Shown: positions 9,212 to 18,814 of the stretch, piece by piece
Position numbering within the stretch: the first letter of the stretch is position 1
Layout of the letters: each line of letters begins with the position of its first letter
Source of the DNA: Yersinia frederiksenii ATCC 33641
GTDB lineage: Bacteria > Pseudomonadota > Gammaproteobacteria > Enterobacterales > Enterobacteriaceae
Direction of reading: 5' to 3'
NCBI RefSeq assembly: GCF_000754805.1
Contig: NZ_KN150731.1
Coordinates: 4,431,642-4,495,641 of the forward strand
DNA length: 64,000 bases
Position numbers and translations under genes: made by a program
Notes under the pieces: generated by a model
Database searches by the model: none
Seen by the model: only the letters and a program-made list of their open reading frames with translations
Told to the model about the DNA's origin: nothing

Positions 9212-10303
9212 ATGCCAAGAATGAGTCTTAATATGCCTACTGCTGATAGCAAAATTAGCCACTACGTGGCGGGGGCTTCTTATTATCTTAATGAACAGCA
9301 ACGGGCACGAGTAAAACAGCTATCTCGTTCTTGGATGTGGCGTCTGGAGCTGCCTACCTGGGCACTGATTGGGGTTATTTACACTGGTTGGTTTGCTTGC
9401 GTCATCTATTGGCAACAATTAGGTACAGTATTGGGTAGCGTGTTACTAATCTTGTTGAGCACGTGGTACATGTCGCTACAGCATGAGTTGATTCACGGTC
9501 ACCCAACTCGTTGGCGGTGGGTAAATCAGCTATTGGGAACTTTGCCGCTAGCGATATGGTATCCCTATGGCCTCTATCGTGACTCTCATATCCAACATCA
9601 TAAGAATGAGGACTTAACGCATCCGGAAAAAGATCCAGAGTGCTATTACTACACAGCAGAACAGTGGCGACATTTTCCCTCACTGTTCAAAAGCATCATT
9701 CGAATCAGTAATACCTTTATTGGCCGATTAGTTGTGGGGCCAGCATTGGATATCATCGATACTATCCGCAGTGCAAGCCGCGCTTTTATTACTGGAGATC
9801 GTCCAGCCATCATCATGTGGTTAGTCCATTTTGGACTACTTAGCTTATTGCTGTACTGGATGGTGGGGTATGGTATCTCTGTAATGTTCACTATTTTAGT
9901 GATTGGTTATTCGGCACTTAGCCTGACTAAGGTAAGATCATTTTTTGAACATCGTGCAGCAGAGAATAGTGCGGCACGTTCAACGTTGAATGAAGCTGCA
10001 TGGCCTTGGCGTCTACTATTTCTAAACCTCAATTATCATCTGGTCCATCATGATTTACCTACTTTGCCATGGTATGGTTTGCGCCAGATTTATCTGGAAA
10101 GTCGTGTTCAATATCAGCATCGAAGCGAGCAATTTGTCGTAAACGGCTATACTCAATGGCTTGAGACATTTGCTTTTACTGCCTTAGAAATTGAAATTCA
10201 CCCTTTTTACGAGAGTGAAAATAAAACGCCAATAAGCGAACTCCTCCATAAGAGGGGTAACCGCGCTGATAGACAGACTGACTCTTCTCAAGTCGCGCGT
10301 TAG
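9212..10303 (+). CDS. Membrane fatty acid desaturase family protein
   Basis: A membrane di-iron oxygenase of the fatty acid desaturase superfamily. Hydrophobic segments near residues 50-95 and 195-240 surround three histidine clusters: HELIHGH near residue 92, HIQHH near 126, and HLVHH near 277, together the eight-histidine iron site. Substrates in this superfamily range from acyl lipids to small alkyl compounds, so the reaction is uncertain. The N-terminus has three close ATG codons (9212, 9221, 9233) without a clear ribosome binding site. It may be co-transcribed with the oxidoreductase 77 bases upstream. Confidence 0.8.
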   Translation: MPRMSLNMPTADSKISHYVAGASYYLNEQQRARVKQLSRSWMWRLELPTWALIGVIYTGWFACVIYWQQLGTVLGSVLLILLSTWYMSLQHELIHGHPTRWRWVNQLLGTLPLAIWYPYGLYRDSHIQHHKNEDLTHPEKDPECYYYTAEQWRHFPSLFKSIIRISNTFIGRLVVGPALDIIDTIRSASRAFITGDRPAIIMWLVHFGLLSLLLYWMVGYGISVMFTILVIGYSALSLTKVRSFFEHRAAENSAARSTLNEAAWPWRLLFLNLNYHLVHHDLPTLPWYGLRQIYLESRVQYQHRSEQFVVNGYTQWLETFAFTALEIEIHPFYESENKTPISELLHKRGNRADRQTDSSQVAR

Positions 10304-10660
10304 TGCAATAAAACGTAGCACTCATTCTGACGACAAAACCTACAAGCACTTTTCAGTTACTCACAATTTACTGTTGTTATATACAGCTATTTGTGTAATC
10401 TTAATTGAAGATTTTGCTGAAAAAAACATTTTAAATACTTAGCTATCATACTGTTATACATAAAATAGAGTATTTTATTAAGCTGATGTGTTGTAAATAA
10501 TATATTTAATATCAATTGGTTATTTGGTTTGTTTTGGACTAAATCTAATATGGTTACTGATTTGTTAATGACTGAGAATTACACCGCTTGCTGAGATTCA
10601 TGTTTTACAGACATTAGCGATTTAACTTTTTTCTAACCCTTGGGCACATAGAGGTAAAAC
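10304..10660. other. AT-rich region upstream of the osmF operon
   Basis: About 360 bases with no coding frame. It is very AT-rich and presumably carries the promoter of the osmF (yehZYXW) operon. In E. coli that operon depends on RpoS, but I do not see a motif here strong enough to mark. Confidence 0.4.
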
Positions 10661-11593
10661 ATGGCAAAGACCTTAACCCGTAGCCGAGTTTTTGCGTTGG
10701 CAGCAATAATGCTGGCTATAACTGGTGGTGTCTCTCAAGCGGCAGATACCGTCCGTGTTGGCTCAAAAATTGATACTGAAGGCTCATTATTGGGCAACAT
10801 TATTGTGCAGGTTCTTGATGCTAATGGGATTAAAACAACCAATAAATCACAGTTAGGTACTACCAAAGTGGTGCGTGGCGCTATCACTGCTGGGGAGATC
10901 GATATTTACCCTGAATATACCGGTAATGGTGCCTTTTTCTTCTCTGATGAAAAAGATCCTGCCTGGAAGAATGCCAAAGCAGGCTATGAAAAAGTAAAAG
11001 CATTGGATTATGAGAAGAATAAACTGGTATGGCTTTCACCAGCCCCGGCAAATAATACCTGGACTATTGCGGTGCGTCAGGATTTAGCTAAAACCAATAG
11101 TTTGAAAACATTGGATGATTTAGGCAAGTGGATTAATACAGGAGGTAAGTTCAAACTGGCCGCTTCGGCAGAGTTTATTGAACGACCCGATGCTTTACCT
11201 GCTTTCCAACAAGCATATGGTTTTAAATTGAATCAAGATCAGTTGTTATCGTTAGCGGGTGGGGACACCGCAGTAACAATTAAAGCTGCTGCAGAACAAA
11301 CTTCCGGTGTTAATGCAGCCATGGCTTATGGTACTGATGGTCCGGTAGCTGCTTTGGGATTACAGACACTGGAAGATACGAAAGGCGTGCAGCCTATTTA
11401 TGCACCAACGCCAATAATCCGCGAGGCCACGCTTAAAGCACATCCAAACATACCTGCTTTACTTGACCCGGTATTTGCCACACTCGATGGTCCAACGTTA
11501 CAAAAACTAAATGCCCGTATCGCGGTAGAGGGGCAGGATGCAAAAAAAGTTGCAGCCAATTATCTGAAAGAAAAAGGGTTCGTTAAAGGATAG
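10661..11593 (+). CDS. osmF: Osmoprotectant-type ABC transporter, periplasmic binding protein
   Basis: Periplasmic binding protein of the OsmF (YehZ)/OpuBC class for quaternary amines such as glycine betaine. The signal peptide is residues 1-27 (cleavage after VSQA) and the mature protein starts ADTVRVGSKIDTEGSLLGNI, typical of this class. Conserved features include the EYTGNG segment of the binding site. A start is supported by AGAGG just upstream. It heads the osmF-yehY-yehX-yehW operon. In E. coli this system has low affinity for betaine and is induced by RpoS in osmotic stress; whether that holds here is inference. Confidence 0.9.
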   Translation: MAKTLTRSRVFALAAIMLAITGGVSQAADTVRVGSKIDTEGSLLGNIIVQVLDANGIKTTNKSQLGTTKVVRGAITAGEIDIYPEYTGNGAFFFSDEKDPAWKNAKAGYEKVKALDYEKNKLVWLSPAPANNTWTIAVRQDLAKTNSLKTLDDLGKWINTGGKFKLAASAEFIERPDALPAFQQAYGFKLNQDQLLSLAGGDTAVTIKAAAEQTSGVNAAMAYGTDGPVAALGLQTLEDTKGVQPIYAPTPIIREATLKAHPNIPALLDPVFATLDGPTLQKLNARIAVEGQDAKKVAANYLKEKGFVKG

Positions 11594-11608
11594 CGATGAA
11601 TATTCGAG

Positions 11609-11639
11609 TGGTGCTATAACATTCTGCTTTATAGCGCCA
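11609..11639 (+). promoter_or_regulatory. Intercistronic hairpin between osmF and yehY
   Basis: TGGTGCTATAA pairs along its whole length with TTATAGCGCCA, with a single G-U pair, and no strong T-run follows. As with the urtA-urtB hairpin, it may favour the binding-protein part of the message over the permease part. Confidence 0.5.
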
Positions 11640-11699
11640 TCAAATAAACAGGTAATCGGCTATGGCGACAAAGATTATCTGTCATGGAGATGGATTTTT

Positions 11700-12854
11700 A
11701 TGACTGTAAGAAACAGAGTCCTACTGGTACTGGCGATATTGTTAGTTTTATCGGGGATAGGGCTTTCTTTTGTCAGTCATGCGCCTAATCGGTTGATCTC
11801 AGGGCAGGGGATCTCCTTGTTATCGCTAATAATAGGACCGGTTTGGTGGATGTTATTTCCTATATTGATACTGTTTATCTTTGTTTTTTGTAAACAAAGT
11901 GCGGTGTTGTATTGGTTTACAGTATTAGTGGCTGAAGTATTGTTATTCGCTCTGCTACTGCTGGCAGGTACAGCAGCGAGCCAACTTGCTGGGAGTGACG
12001 ATAGTCTTGCTCGTACATCGCTTGGCGGCGGATTTTGGCTGATGAGTGGGATGTGCATATTGATTGCTGTCGATAGCTTGTCTCATGCCGTTGTAAACCC
12101 GGTTTGGCGCAGTTTGGCGAATGTCTTGCTGGTTCTACCGGTTGTGATATTGCTGGTGGCTGGGCAACTCGATCAATTATCTTTGATGAAAGAGTACGTA
12201 AATCGGCAAGATGTGTTTGATGATGCATTATGGCAACACCTGCAGATTCTGCTGACAACGCTGATACCCGCCGTAATTTTGGGCATATCCCTCGGTTTAT
12301 TCTGTTTTCGTTCTCATCGCTTTCAAGGCGCTATTTTCTCAACGTTGAATATTATTCAAACCATTCCATCAATTGCCTTATTTGGGCTGCTCATAGCACC
12401 TCTGGCGGGGTTAGCTACGGCCATTCCGTGGTTGGCTGAGCATGGCGTTAGTGGTATTGGGTTAGCTCCGGCAATTGTCGCGTTGGTGCTATATGCCCTA
12501 TTACCGCTAGTGCGCAATGTGGTTGCTGGCTTAGAAGCGGTTCCTGACAGTGTTGTTGAGTCGGCCCGAGGTATGGGGATGACCCGCAGTCAATTATTCT
12601 TTCGGGTGCAAATACCCATTGCAATGCCACTGATCTTATCCGGTATCCGTATTATTGCAGTGCAGACAGTAGGGCTGGCTGTTGTTGCCGCATTGATTGG
12701 TGCCGGTGGATTGGGGGCAATAGTGTTTCAAGGTCTGCTTAGCAGTGCTTTGGATTTAGTACTGTTGGGTGTCATACCCGTGATAGTGATGGCGGTAGTC
12801 GTTGATTCGCTGTTTAAATTCATCATTATTTTTATGGATACTTCACACCGATGA
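11700..12854 (+). CDS. yehY: Osmoprotectant-type ABC transporter, permease
   Basis: Inner-membrane permease of the OsmF system, 384 residues, as in E. coli YehY. The N-terminal half adds several hydrophobic segments before the usual BPD_transp_1 domain, which starts near residue 175. The coupling loop that contacts the ATPase is seen as EAVPDSVVESARGMGMTRSQL near residue 280. Its stop overlaps the yehX start by four bases (ATGA). Confidence 0.9.
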   Translation: MTVRNRVLLVLAILLVLSGIGLSFVSHAPNRLISGQGISLLSLIIGPVWWMLFPILILFIFVFCKQSAVLYWFTVLVAEVLLFALLLLAGTAASQLAGSDDSLARTSLGGGFWLMSGMCILIAVDSLSHAVVNPVWRSLANVLLVLPVVILLVAGQLDQLSLMKEYVNRQDVFDDALWQHLQILLTTLIPAVILGISLGLFCFRSHRFQGAIFSTLNIIQTIPSIALFGLLIAPLAGLATAIPWLAEHGVSGIGLAPAIVALVLYALLPLVRNVVAGLEAVPDSVVESARGMGMTRSQLFFRVQIPIAMPLILSGIRIIAVQTVGLAVVAALIGAGGLGAIVFQGLLSSALDLVLLGVIPVIVMAVVVDSLFKFIIIFMDTSHR

Positions 12855-13795
12855 TTCATTTCCATCAGGTCAGTAAATATTTTGCCGGTAAACGGGCAGT
12901 AGATAACCTCTCGCTACAAATTGCGAAAGGGGAGTTTACTGTACTGATTGGTACTTCTGGTTCAGGAAAGTCGACCACACTAAAAATGATTAATCGGCTT
13001 ATCGAGCATGATGAGGGGAAGATCCATTTTGCTGGTGAAGAAATCCGTAATTATAAGCCAGAAGATTTGCGACGGCGGATGGGTTATGCCATCCAATCTA
13101 TAGGTCTGTTTCCTCACTGGACGGTTGAGCGCAATATTGCCACTGTGCCACAGTTGCTGAAATGGCATCCGGATCGCATCCGCCAGCGAGTTATTGAGCT
13201 GTTAGAGTTGTTGCATCTGGATCCAGAGCAATTTCTACATCGTTACCCTCATCAATTGTCTGGGGGGCAGCAGCAGCGGGTTGGTGTTGCCCGAGCTTTA
13301 GCCGCAGACCCCGAAGTATTGTTGATGGATGAGCCCTTTGGAGCATTAGATCCAGTGACTCGCTCGGCATTGCAATTCGAAATTACGCGTATTCACCAAC
13401 TGTCTGGCCGGACTATTGTGCTGGTCACTCATGATATTGATGAGGCTTTAAGTCTGGCTGATCGCATAGTTTTGATGGATGAGGGGAGAGTTATCCAGCA
13501 AGGAACACCTCTTGAAATGTTAACTCAGCCAGCGAATGGCTTTGTTCGTGATTTCTTTGGCCGAAGTGATCTCGGTATTAAATTGTTATCACTTGGGTGG
13601 GCCGAGCAACGAGTCAGGCGTGGTGAGACTCTGGTAGGGCAGCCAATACTGGCTACGACCAGCCTGCGTGAGGCTCTTTCCCTGTTCGTTTCCCGCCAGA
13701 CAGATAAATTGCCAGTGGCTGATGAACACGGGCAGTCATTGGGGGTGCTCTATTTTGCTGATCTCATTGCGGATACAGATAAGGGGGGAGTGTGA
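12851..13795 (+). CDS. yehX: Osmoprotectant-type ABC transporter, ATPase
   Basis: ATP-binding subunit of the OsmF system, 314 residues. Walker A is GTSGSGKST near residue 36, the signature is [15 protein letters not shown] near 135, and Walker B is [15 protein letters not shown]-terminal region after residue 240 resembles the CBS-type tail of OpuA/ProV-class ATPases but looks short, so regulation by ionic strength should not be assumed. It is overlapped on both sides: with yehY by ATGA and with yehW by GTGA. Confidence 0.91.
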   Translation: MIHFHQVSKYFAGKRAVDNLSLQIAKGEFTVLIGTSGSGKSTTLKMINRLIEHDEGKIHFAGEEIRNYKPEDLRRRMGYAIQSIGLFPHWTVERNIATVPQLLKWHPDRIRQRVIELLELLHLDPEQFLHRYPHQLSGGQQQRVGVARALAADPEVLLMDEPFGALDPVTRSALQFEITRIHQLSGRTIVLVTHDIDEALSLADRIVLMDEGRVIQQGTPLEMLTQPANGFVRDFFGRSDLGIKLLSLGWAEQRVRRGETLVGQPILATTSLREALSLFVSRQTDKLPVADEHGQSLGVLYFADLIADTDKGGV

Positions 13796-14622
13796 AACTG
13801 ACTGCGACCAAAACCAAGGGTCTCAATAGTGCCTATTCAGGGCGAGTAAAGTCAGGCCTATTGTCTTGCTTAAAAGACCCTCTTTACTGGGCATTACTAT
13901 TATTGGTCGGTTTGGTTTTTGGAATGACTTCCCTGCAAGGTCTTTTCTCAACATTATTCCCTGATCTCGATCGGCCTATTTATCTGCAAGATACCTTTTG
14001 GTCACTGGTCATTGCCCATGTTTTGTTGGTGTTCATTTCCAGTGTTATCGCCATCTTTATTGGCGTAAGTGCGGGTATCGCGGTGACTCGCCCAGCAGGA
14101 AAAGAGTTTCGCTCAGTTGTGGAAACAGTTGTTGCGATGGGGCAGACATTTCCACCGGTTGCAGTACTCGCTATTGCTGTACCGGTTATGGGGTTTAGTG
14201 AAAAACCGGCCATTATTGCTTTAGTACTCTATGGCTTACTACCTATTTTGCAAGGGTCTATTACCGGTATTGAATCAGTTTCCCGAGATATCCGCGAGGT
14301 CGCCCAAGGCGTAGGAATGAGTACCAGGCAGATTTTGTGGCGGGTCGAATTACCATTAGCGGCACCAGTGATTGTGGCGGGTATTCGAACATCCGTCATT
14401 ATTAATATTGGTACTGCTGCTATTGCTTCAACGGTAGGAACAAAAACCTTAGGCTCTCCAATTATTATTGGGCTCAGTGGTTTCAATACGGCTTACGTGA
14501 TTCAAGGTGCAGCTGTCGTCGCCTTATTGGCGATTATTACGGATATGATTTTTTCCCGCTGGAATAGGCGATTATTACGCTGGCGGGAATTACAGTCTCT
14601 CCCGGTAGTTAAAAATGATTGA
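13792..14622 (+). CDS. yehW: Osmoprotectant-type ABC transporter, second permease
   Basis: Second permease of the OsmF system. The frame starts with GTG overlapping the yehX stop (GTGA). The membrane domain starts near residue 75 and has the usual coupling loop [21 protein letters not shown]. About 30 residues at the N-terminus exceed the E. coli protein; an internal ATG at residue 45 is less likely given the tight coupling to yehX. The last gene that clearly belongs to the operon. Confidence 0.88.
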   Translation: MKLTATKTKGLNSAYSGRVKSGLLSCLKDPLYWALLLLVGLVFGMTSLQGLFSTLFPDLDRPIYLQDTFWSLVIAHVLLVFISSVIAIFIGVSAGIAVTRPAGKEFRSVVETVVAMGQTFPPVAVLAIAVPVMGFSEKPAIIALVLYGLLPILQGSITGIESVSRDIREVAQGVGMSTRQILWRVELPLAAPVIVAGIRTSVIINIGTAAIASTVGTKTLGSPIIIGLSGFNTAYVIQGAAVVALLAIITDMIFSRWNRRLLRWRELQSLPVVKND

Positions 14623-14688
14623 GTAAAAAACAATTGAGTTAAAAAAACGGATGCTTTGGGTTTCTGGTGTTATTCATAGTGGGTATTT

Positions 14689-15483
14689 ATGCTAATTTCA
14701 CTCCCCATGTATGGTGTTCTGCCGCAAGATGCACAGACCTATTGGCAACTATTATCTCGGCAATTGCACTGTTATGGCGTGGTTGGAATATGCGAGCAAC
14801 TGGTTTGGCCCTCGAATTTACTACAACATTGGCGAGATCCTAATCTACTTCTGAGTCAGACTTGCGGTTTTCCTCTGGTGACTTTATTAGAACAACAAGT
14901 GCAATTGGTTGGTGTATTCAGCTACCAATCACCTTATTGTTCAGGAGAGTATTACCGCAGTTTAGTGGTCGTTCGTGAGGATGAAGAAGGTCAGAAACTG
15001 GCCGATTTTCGTGGTCGGAGAGTTGCCTATAACAGTATCGACTCACAATCTGGCTACAATGCATTACGTGCCTTAATCGCCCCGTTGGCAGTTAACGGGC
15101 GTTTCTTTTCTTATGGAATTGCCTCAGGTGGGCATTATCGTTCAATCGACATGATTAAACAGCATCAGGCCGACATCGCCGCAATAGATTGTGTGAGCTT
15201 CGCATTGCTACAACGAGCTAACCCTTCAGCTGTTGCTGGGTTAAAAATTATCTCGCAAACAGAGGCCGCTCCTGGCTTGCCACTCATTACCTCGTTATCG
15301 ACATCTGAGGAACAGCTCCTCCTAATACGTCAGGCTATCAGTGCCACAGTCAATTCTCCGGTAGCTATTGCTGCTAAAAATCCGCTACTGATCACCGGCT
15401 TCAGTGTGTTGCCTTGGTCAGCCTATGACGTAATTAAGCGGATGCAAACAAAGGCTTTTGCACTTGGCGTCACGACACTTTAA
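14689..15483 (+). CDS. PhnD-like phosphate/phosphonate-type binding protein without a signal peptide
   Basis: A 264-residue protein resembling the periplasmic binding proteins of phosphonate/phosphite transporters (PhnD family). The family-like part is LADFRGRRVAYNSIDSQSGY at about residues 105-124, followed by SGGHYRSIDMIKQHQADIAAID near 148, the usual arrangement of the ligand-facing loops. There is no signal peptide: the protein opens MLISLPMYGVLPQD. No PhnC/PhnE partner is nearby. It follows yehW by 66 bases on the same strand and could be co-transcribed with it. A cytoplasmic or regulatory use of the fold is possible, but function is unknown. Confidence 0.7.
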   Translation: MLISLPMYGVLPQDAQTYWQLLSRQLHCYGVVGICEQLVWPSNLLQHWRDPNLLLSQTCGFPLVTLLEQQVQLVGVFSYQSPYCSGEYYRSLVVVREDEEGQKLADFRGRRVAYNSIDSQSGYNALRALIAPLAVNGRFFSYGIASGGHYRSIDMIKQHQADIAAIDCVSFALLQRANPSAVAGLKIISQTEAAPGLPLITSLSTSEEQLLLIRQAISATVNSPVAIAAKNPLLITGFSVLPWSAYDVIKRMQTKAFALGVTTL

Positions 15484-15520
15484 GACCAATGGAGGGCTGT
15501 GTGACAAGACATTTACTGAT

Positions 15521-15751
15521 ATGAAAATCAATAAAACGGATAAATTACAAGCAGCGGCATTGGGTTATCCCCTATCCGCCGGGTATTCCAATGGTGATGA
15601 CTGGCGAAAGTTTTGGTCGTGATGATGAACTCAAGTTGTTGTCTATTCGCGGCCTCGCGTGTTGAGGTCTGTATTGCCCAAGTTTGAGAATATTTTGGAA
15701 GGAACCGAACAGAAGAATAGGCGATACTATACTTGGGCTCTGAAACAATAG
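15521..15751 (+). pseudogene. Decayed C-terminal end of an Orn/Lys/Arg decarboxylase gene
   Basis: Three pieces of the C-terminus of a PLP-dependent basic amino acid decarboxylase can be read in order. Frame 1 (from 15521) gives KTDKLQAAA. A shifted frame (from 15564) gives VIPYPPGIPMVMTGES, which is the hallmark C-terminal motif of this family. The first frame returns near 15683 with FENILEGTEQKNRRYY, matching the PGFE-type end of AdiA-like proteins, and stops at 15751. Two indels and a stop at 15663 break it, and nothing upstream encodes the catalytic domain, so this is a non-functional remnant of about 75 codons. Confidence 0.75.
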
Positions 15752-15930
15752 TTCTTGGCAGAATATAAATACTTATTAATGAAACCGATGAGTGCATAAA
15801 TTGGTCGTGAAGCTCCGACTTATGCACTTTTCGCAAATCATTTTTGCCGCTTATAATATTAATCTCGCCGCTTATAGCAATTTGAAACGGCTAGGAATTT
15901 ATAGCAGCGATGCTGCAGTTGGTTGCGCGC
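15752..15930. other. Non-coding stretch next to the decarboxylase remnant
   Basis: No credible gene. An open frame on the plus strand across 15792-16100 has no recognisable features and overlaps the more plausible small frame on the opposite strand. The stretch is best read as part of the same decayed region. Confidence 0.4.
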
Positions 15931-16119
15931 TTATGGTGATTCCTGACCATTGTTGGACAAACCCGCAGGGCCAATATCAGACAATGGGCTGGATTCAGTG
16001 GTTTCAGTTTCATGCGGGGTGGTTGAACGAGTATAAATGTTCAGCCCAGCCAGAAAAACGCCGCCTAACGAACTCAGAGCCATTACCGCAATCAGGATAA
16101 TGAGTGCCTTTCTCAGCAT
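15931..16119 (-). CDS. Small hypothetical protein with one hydrophobic segment
   Basis: A possible 62-residue protein. From the ATG at 16119 it reads MLRKALIILIAVMALSSLGG, a good signal sequence or membrane anchor, followed by a polar tail rich in Thr, Glu and Ser. A GTG four codons upstream (16131) is an alternative start. The ribosome binding site is weak, and I do not recognise the family. It lies between the decarboxylase remnant and yedA, in the same direction as yedA's neighbour side; it may equally be a chance frame. Confidence 0.4.
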   Translation of the reverse strand: MLRKALIILIAVMALSSLGGVFLAGLNIYTRSTTPHETETTESSPLSDIGPAGLSNNGQESP

Positions 16120-16206
16120 AATTATTTTCACTTTTTATCTAAACAGCGTGAATTATAGCCCGTTCAGTCAATGAAACAACCATGTTGCATTCTTGCTATG
16201 TAGAGA

Positions 16207-17097
16207 TTAACGAGTTTTAAACAGAAATTTCCCCAGAGTGACCAATACCACAGCAGAAACTATGACGGCTAATGCACAAAACTCAGTGGTTGATAAACTC
16301 TCGCCAGCAAAGCCAATACCTAGCAATACGGCGACCACCGGGTTTACATAGGCGTAACTGGTGGCTACAGCGGGGCGAACATTTTTTAGTAAAAACATAT
16401 AAGCGCTGATGGCGAGCATAGACCCGAAAACGATCAGATAAAGTAATGAGAGTATCCCTCCCATTGACGGCATCTGGTTCAGCTCTTCACCACTGAGTGT
16501 GCTGGCAAGCAATAGAACCACCCCTGCAACCAGCATCTGCGCCGCTCCGGACATCGCCCCACTGGGTAACGCCAGACGTGAACTCCAGACTGAGCCAAAT
16601 GCCCAACTAGCTGAAGCCAGTAATATCAGCATTGCACCTACTGGGTTGCCTAATAGGTTACTGCCGGTGTTAAGTAATATGATACCAACCAACCCGAGAG
16701 CAATCCCCGCCCATTCTAGTTTTGTGTTGCGCATACCCCATAACATACTGAAACACAAAGTGAATAGTGGAACGGTTGCCACCATCACTGCGGCAATACC
16801 AGAAGGAACATGCTGGTGTTCAGCGACGGTGACCAGCCCATTACCGATAGCCAATAATAAGATACCGATAGCACTGGCACCCATCCATTGCCGTAATGTG
16901 GGTAAGGCGTGACCACGAATAGCAAGGAAGCTGAACAGCAATATCCCGGCAATTAAGTAACGTAATCCAGCCATCATCAAAGGGGGCCAGCTTTCGACCC
17001 CGATACGAATGACCAGATAAGTTGAACCCCAGACAAAGTATAAGGTGAACAATGAACCGACTAGCAACCACAGGTTACGACTATTTTGCTTCAGCAT
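16207..17097 (-). CDS. yedA: EamA/DMT family inner-membrane transporter (YedA)
   Basis: Drug/metabolite-superfamily exporter, 296 residues, with ten hydrophobic segments arranged as two EamA repeats (about residues 8-140 and 150-290). The first repeat shows YFVWGSTYLVIRIG, the second the conserved end ATSYAYVNPVVAVLLG typical of YedA. The substrate is not established; related proteins export amino acids or small metabolites. It is divergent from the alginate-lyase-family gene, with 260 bases between the starts. Confidence 0.87.
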   Translation of the reverse strand: MLKQNSRNLWLLVGSLFTLYFVWGSTYLVIRIGVESWPPLMMAGLRYLIAGILLFSFLAIRGHALPTLRQWMGASAIGILLLAIGNGLVTVAEHQHVPSGIAAVMVATVPLFTLCFSMLWGMRNTKLEWAGIALGLVGIILLNTGSNLLGNPVGAMLILLASASWAFGSVWSSRLALPSGAMSGAAQMLVAGVVLLLASTLSGEELNQMPSMGGILSLLYLIVFGSMLAISAYMFLLKNVRPAVATSYAYVNPVVAVLLGIGFAGESLSTTEFCALAVIVSAVVLVTLGKFLFKTR

Positions 17098-17356
17098 AGT
17101 TATTCAATAGGAAAGGAGCGATAAAACACAGATGCACCAGTAAACATGAGAATAGTGATCGTTAGCAAAGCTTTTTATTATTTTTTTTCATTTTGATTTT
17201 TTGACTAAATTTTGCGCTAAAACAGAGAGTTATTCTTTCTAATGGCAATAGTTAGGTTAATAAACAGTGACAAACCCTATGCTTATCGGGAAAGCTAAAA
17301 GTGCGTGAGGCATGATGCATAAAATGATTGTGGTTATCAGACAAGGTAGAGGATTT

Positions 17357-18685
17357 ATGAGGGCTTTATCAATGGACAGCCAGCCATATATTCACACGGT
17401 GAGTCTGGCACTGTCTTACTTTGTGCTGGCGATGTTGCTACTTCTCTGTGGGAGGCCGGCGGCCAATGCCACACAGAGTGACTATGCTTTCTTATCTGCC
17501 CGTGCATTGCTGCATAATCAGCAGGTCATAGCGCAAGAGAAAGAGATGAAGCAAGAGTCGATACCGACAGAAACTTGGCAAGCTTATCAGCAGCTATTGC
17601 AGCAGGCAGATAAAATGCTGAAACGGCCCGACTTTAGTGTGATGGATAAAAATAGCCTGCCACCCAGTGGCTCTAAACATGATTATCTTAGTCTGGGGGC
17701 TTACTGGTGGCCGGATAACCAAAAAAGTGATGGGTTACCTTGGATACGTAAAGATGGGCAGATTAATCCTGCCAGCAAAAATGCAGAAAGTGATGGCGTG
17801 CGTTTGGCTGATTTCACTGCTCAGGTACAAACACTGACATTGGCTTGGTATTTTTCCGGCCAACAGAAGTATGCAGATAAAGCCATCAGCCTAATTAGAA
17901 CCTGGTTTATTGCTCCGCAAACCCGGATGAACCCGAATCTCAATTTTGCGCAAGGTGTGCCGGGGATTGCTGCCGGGCGAGGAGCCGGAGTTTTGGATGG
18001 ACGCTACTTTGCCACCCGCATTGTCGATTCACTGATTATGTTACAGCAGAATAAGCACTGGACGATGCAAGATGAAAAGCAGATGCAGCAGTGGATGACT
18101 GATTATCTGGCGTGGTTGCGTCACAGTCCGGCAGGTAAAAAAGAGGCTGCAGCACAGAATAACCATGGTAACTGGTATGCGGTGCAAGTGGCAGGAATAG
18201 CCTGGTATCTACAACAACCGCAAGTGGTGGTTGAGATGGCTCAATTGCTGAAAACCAAGTTGGACACTCAATTAGCGCCGGATGGTTCACAACCTTTGGA
18301 ACTGGCACGGACCCGCTCTTTCCATTACAGCTATTTTAGTTTGCAGGCGGCTATACTGATGGCCCAACTGGCAGATAAGGTCCATGTTGACTTATGGCAT
18401 TATCAAACTCCTCAAGGCAGTGGTTTGATTAAAGCGCTTGATTTTATGGCCCCTTTTTCTGATGAGCACAAAGAATGGCCCTATCACAGCCTCGATAACA
18501 TGGGTGTCCGGCTAGTGCCACTTATGGTTAAGGCTGATAAAGCGCTAGGTGAGAATCGCTATCAACACTGGATTCAACAAGCTGATTTTTCACAGAAAAT
18601 GGGTAAAACAGGTGCCAAACGAAATGGTACAGAAGCAGAAGCGTTGCGCGATGTTGGGTTATTGTCAGTTCCTACTAATAAATAA
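17357..18685 (+). CDS. Alginate-lyase-family periplasmic protein
   Basis: A predicted exported polysaccharide lyase with the alpha-barrel fold of the alginate lyase family (PF05426). The start at 17357 is chosen for AGAGGA just upstream and because it gives a signal sequence ending near ANA; the frame is open back to 17312. The catalytic-type motif NNHGNW lies at residues 268-273 in this numbering, and the preceding LGAYWWPDN is also typical. The real substrate could be alginate or another uronate polymer. A hairpin 25 bases beyond the stop is shared with the convergent porin gene. Confidence 0.8.
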   Translation: MRALSMDSQPYIHTVSLALSYFVLAMLLLLCGRPAANATQSDYAFLSARALLHNQQVIAQEKEMKQESIPTETWQAYQQLLQQADKMLKRPDFSVMDKNSLPPSGSKHDYLSLGAYWWPDNQKSDGLPWIRKDGQINPASKNAESDGVRLADFTAQVQTLTLAWYFSGQQKYADKAISLIRTWFIAPQTRMNPNLNFAQGVPGIAAGRGAGVLDGRYFATRIVDSLIMLQQNKHWTMQDEKQMQQWMTDYLAWLRHSPAGKKEAAAQNNHGNWYAVQVAGIAWYLQQPQVVVEMAQLLKTKLDTQLAPDGSQPLELARTRSFHYSYFSLQAAILMAQLADKVHVDLWHYQTPQGSGLIKALDFMAPFSDEHKEWPYHSLDNMGVRLVPLMVKADKALGENRYQHWIQQADFSQKMGKTGAKRNGTEAEALRDVGLLSVPTNK

Positions 18686-18709
18686 CTATATTATTTATAA
18701 AAAATAAAA

Positions 18710-18727
18710 CCGGGAGTTATCTCCCGG
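18710..18727 (-). terminator. Terminator of the porin gene
   Basis: CCGGGAG-TTAT-CTCCCGG is a perfect 7-bp stem. Read on the minus strand, it is followed by TTTTATTTTTT, so it ends porin transcription; a run of A and T on the other side may let it work for the convergent lyase gene as well. Confidence 0.85.
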
Positions 18728-18814
18728 CAAAAAATAAAAAATGGCTACACCTAATAAAATTGACAAGTTACGATGAAGTATTCAAATAATGAGGATAATA
18801 TCGATGTATATTAC

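Noticed and set aside
15792-16100. 102-codon frame on the plus strand
   Set aside because: No recognisable family, no ribosome binding site, and it overlaps the more plausible small frame on the other strand. It begins in the region of the decarboxylase debris.
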